Origin: an uncultured Collinsella sp.
GTDB taxonomy: Bacteria > Actinomycetota > Coriobacteriia > Coriobacteriales > Coriobacteriaceae
NCBI GenBank assembly: GCA_937950325.1
Contig: CALFDJ010000021.1
Span: 1 to 31,684, forward strand
DNA: 31,684 nt
Reading direction: 5' to 3'
Below are positions 31,648 to 31,684 of the stretch, one piece after another. How positions within the stretch are numbered: the first letter of the stretch is position 1; each line of letters begins with the position of its first letter. Below the pieces are notes generated by a model, which did not search any database, was not told the origin of the DNA, and saw nothing but the letters and a program-made list of their open reading frames with translations. The position numbers and the translations under genes were made by a program.

Positions 31648-31684
31648 TGGTGGGCGTTAGAAGATTTGAACTTCTGACCTCTTC
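31648..31684 (-). tRNA. tRNA gene, 3' part only (window edge)
   Basis: Read leftward, the window edge shows the end of the anticodon stem, a GGTC-type variable loop, a T arm of five pairs with loop TTCAAAT (AGAAG...CTTCT), the acceptor strand AACGCCC, discriminator A and encoded CCA. The 5' half and anticodon lie outside the window, so the amino acid cannot be stated. The acceptor implies a 5' GGGCGTT. Confidence 0.85.

Noticed and set aside
1..31684. CRISPR array, insertion sequence, prophage or rRNA genes
   Set aside because: No regularly spaced direct repeats, transposase, integrase, phage structural or rRNA sequence was seen anywhere in the window.

Overview
The window looks like chromosomal DNA of an anaerobic, high-GC Coriobacteriia actinobacterium. 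Collinsella is my best guess, inferred from gene content and style rather than from any marker gene. Supporting signs are dense GC-rich genes with many GTG/TTG starts, an oxygen-independent class III ribonucleotide reductase (nrdD/nrdG), an electron-carrier flavodoxin beside a DUF3793 gene, an actinobacterial-type LexA box, and an LPxxG cell-wall anchor.

Left part (1-7.4 kb): a half-length iron-alcohol-dehydrogenase-like gene faces away from an SOS cassette, a Y-family DNA polymerase overlapping a YolD-like gene and driven by a near-consensus promoter carrying a LexA box. A large leftward surface-protein gene follows, broken by a single-base frameshift. Next come a membrane-anchored HMA metal-binding protein behind a CsoR-like operator, and a divergent DUF3793-flavodoxin pair ending in a strong bidirectional terminator.

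Middle (7.4-20 kb): a leftward polar-amino-acid ABC transporter (lipoprotein, a permease with an unusual extracytoplasmic domain, ATPase), endonuclease IV, a Gfo/Idh/MocA oxidoreductase and an Fe-S aldo/keto reductase. Two 85-bp hairpin repeats sit between the last three genes, and their stems differ by compensatory changes. A cyclase-like fragment, a ketopantoate reductase, a small membrane protein and a secreted protein follow. Then comes O-acetylhomoserine sulfhydrylase (metY) with a divergent LysR regulator. The metY leader contains a 17-codon cysteine-containing upstream ORF with a strong ribosome binding site.

Right part (19.5-31.7 kb): RNase HI, a second Gfo/Idh/MocA enzyme abutting an acylphosphatase, a Fur/PerR-type regulator, a HAD phosphatase, a slyD-ureE-like pair, an M19 dipeptidase and a YgjP-type metallopeptidase. 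A folate cluster (folE, HD-domain hydrolase, folB) is followed by nrdG and nrdD. nrdD has an NrdR box upstream and is separated from nrdG by two large inverted repeats; one of them includes a decayed inverted copy of the nrdD 3' end. The window ends in the 3' end of a leftward tRNA gene with its terminator.

The strongest candidates for undescribed biology are the metY leader peptide with a plausible cysteine-sensing switch, the covarying 85-bp hairpin repeats, and the inverted duplication beside nrdD. Assignments rest on reading motifs by eye; no database search was possible.
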